Under the pieces are notes generated by a model, which had not been told where the DNA came from, made no database searches, and saw only the letters and a list, made by a program, of their open reading frames with translations. From contig DHJA01000136.1 of assembly GCA_002404095.1 (NCBI GenBank), positions 326 through 12,923 on the forward strand: a DNA stretch of 12,598 nt. Reading direction: 5' to 3'. The DNA comes from Planctomycetaceae bacterium UBA4732 (lineage in GTDB: Bacteria; Planctomycetota; Planctomycetia; Gemmatales; Gemmataceae). The translations under genes were made by a program, and so were the position numbers. Numbering within the stretch: the stretch's first letter is position 1; the number at the start of each line of letters is the position of its first letter. Below are positions 12,575 to 12,598 of this stretch, one piece after another.

Positions 12575-12598
12575 ACTTGGGACGAAACGGCTTTACCA

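Overview
The window looks like a piece of a planctomycete genome, most likely Gemmataceae-like. The evidence is high GC content and three secreted proteins with the N-terminal R-P-x-L-E-x-L-E-[E/D]-R-x-x-x-S motif that is typical of large exported planctomycete proteins. A Ycf48/BNR + CBM9-type secreted protein and many small toxin-antitoxin genes among dispersed GC-rich hairpin repeats point the same way. The assignment comes from family recognition only.

Layout. 1-134: copy A of a roughly 130-bp dispersed repeat. 135-1094 (+): a LamG-domain ORF whose first 60-70 codons look like the tail of a glycosyltransferase. 1192-1848 (-): a DUF104 antitoxin and PIN toxin. 2098-3294 (+): beta-helix protein 1. 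3596-4221 (-): a second DUF104/PIN module. 4442-5605 (+): beta-helix protein 2. 5828-7456 (+): beta-helix protein 3. 7457-7785: tandem 29-bp hairpins and copy B of the 130-bp repeat, with no gene. 7786-10938 (-): a secreted protein of about 1050 residues with Ycf48/BNR propeller, degenerate PIG-L-like region, TPR-like helices and CBM9-like domain. 11051-11078: a near-consensus sigma70-type promoter. 11212-11666 (+): a small four-helix membrane protein that appears frameshifted. 11722-11958 (+): an orphan antitoxin-like gene. 12000-12433 (+): a HicB/HicA pair. 12483-12574: a nested palindrome.

The most striking feature is the block between the two 130-bp direct repeats (about 131-7569). Every gene or toxin-antitoxin pair in it is separated from the next by one copy of a two-hairpin element (R1-R5 at 1113, 1967, 3386, 4311 and 5697), giving LamG-R1-TA-R2-BH1-R3-TA-R4-BH2-R5-BH3. 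In the three copies that precede beta-helix genes the element continues into a conserved promoter-like tail that ends exactly 24 nt before each start codon. In the two copies that face the ends of toxin genes this tail is missing. The block therefore reads as a modular surface-protein array built by duplication of repeat + gene units, with addiction modules interleaved on the opposite strand. Whether the R elements are regulatory, mobile or recombination sites cannot be decided from sequence alone.

The beta-helix proteins are probably exported and surface-associated, the toxin-antitoxin pairs would stabilise the region, and the 7786-10938 protein is likely an extracytoplasmic binding or scaffold protein. 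No rRNA, tRNA, transposase, integrase or CRISPR array is visible.
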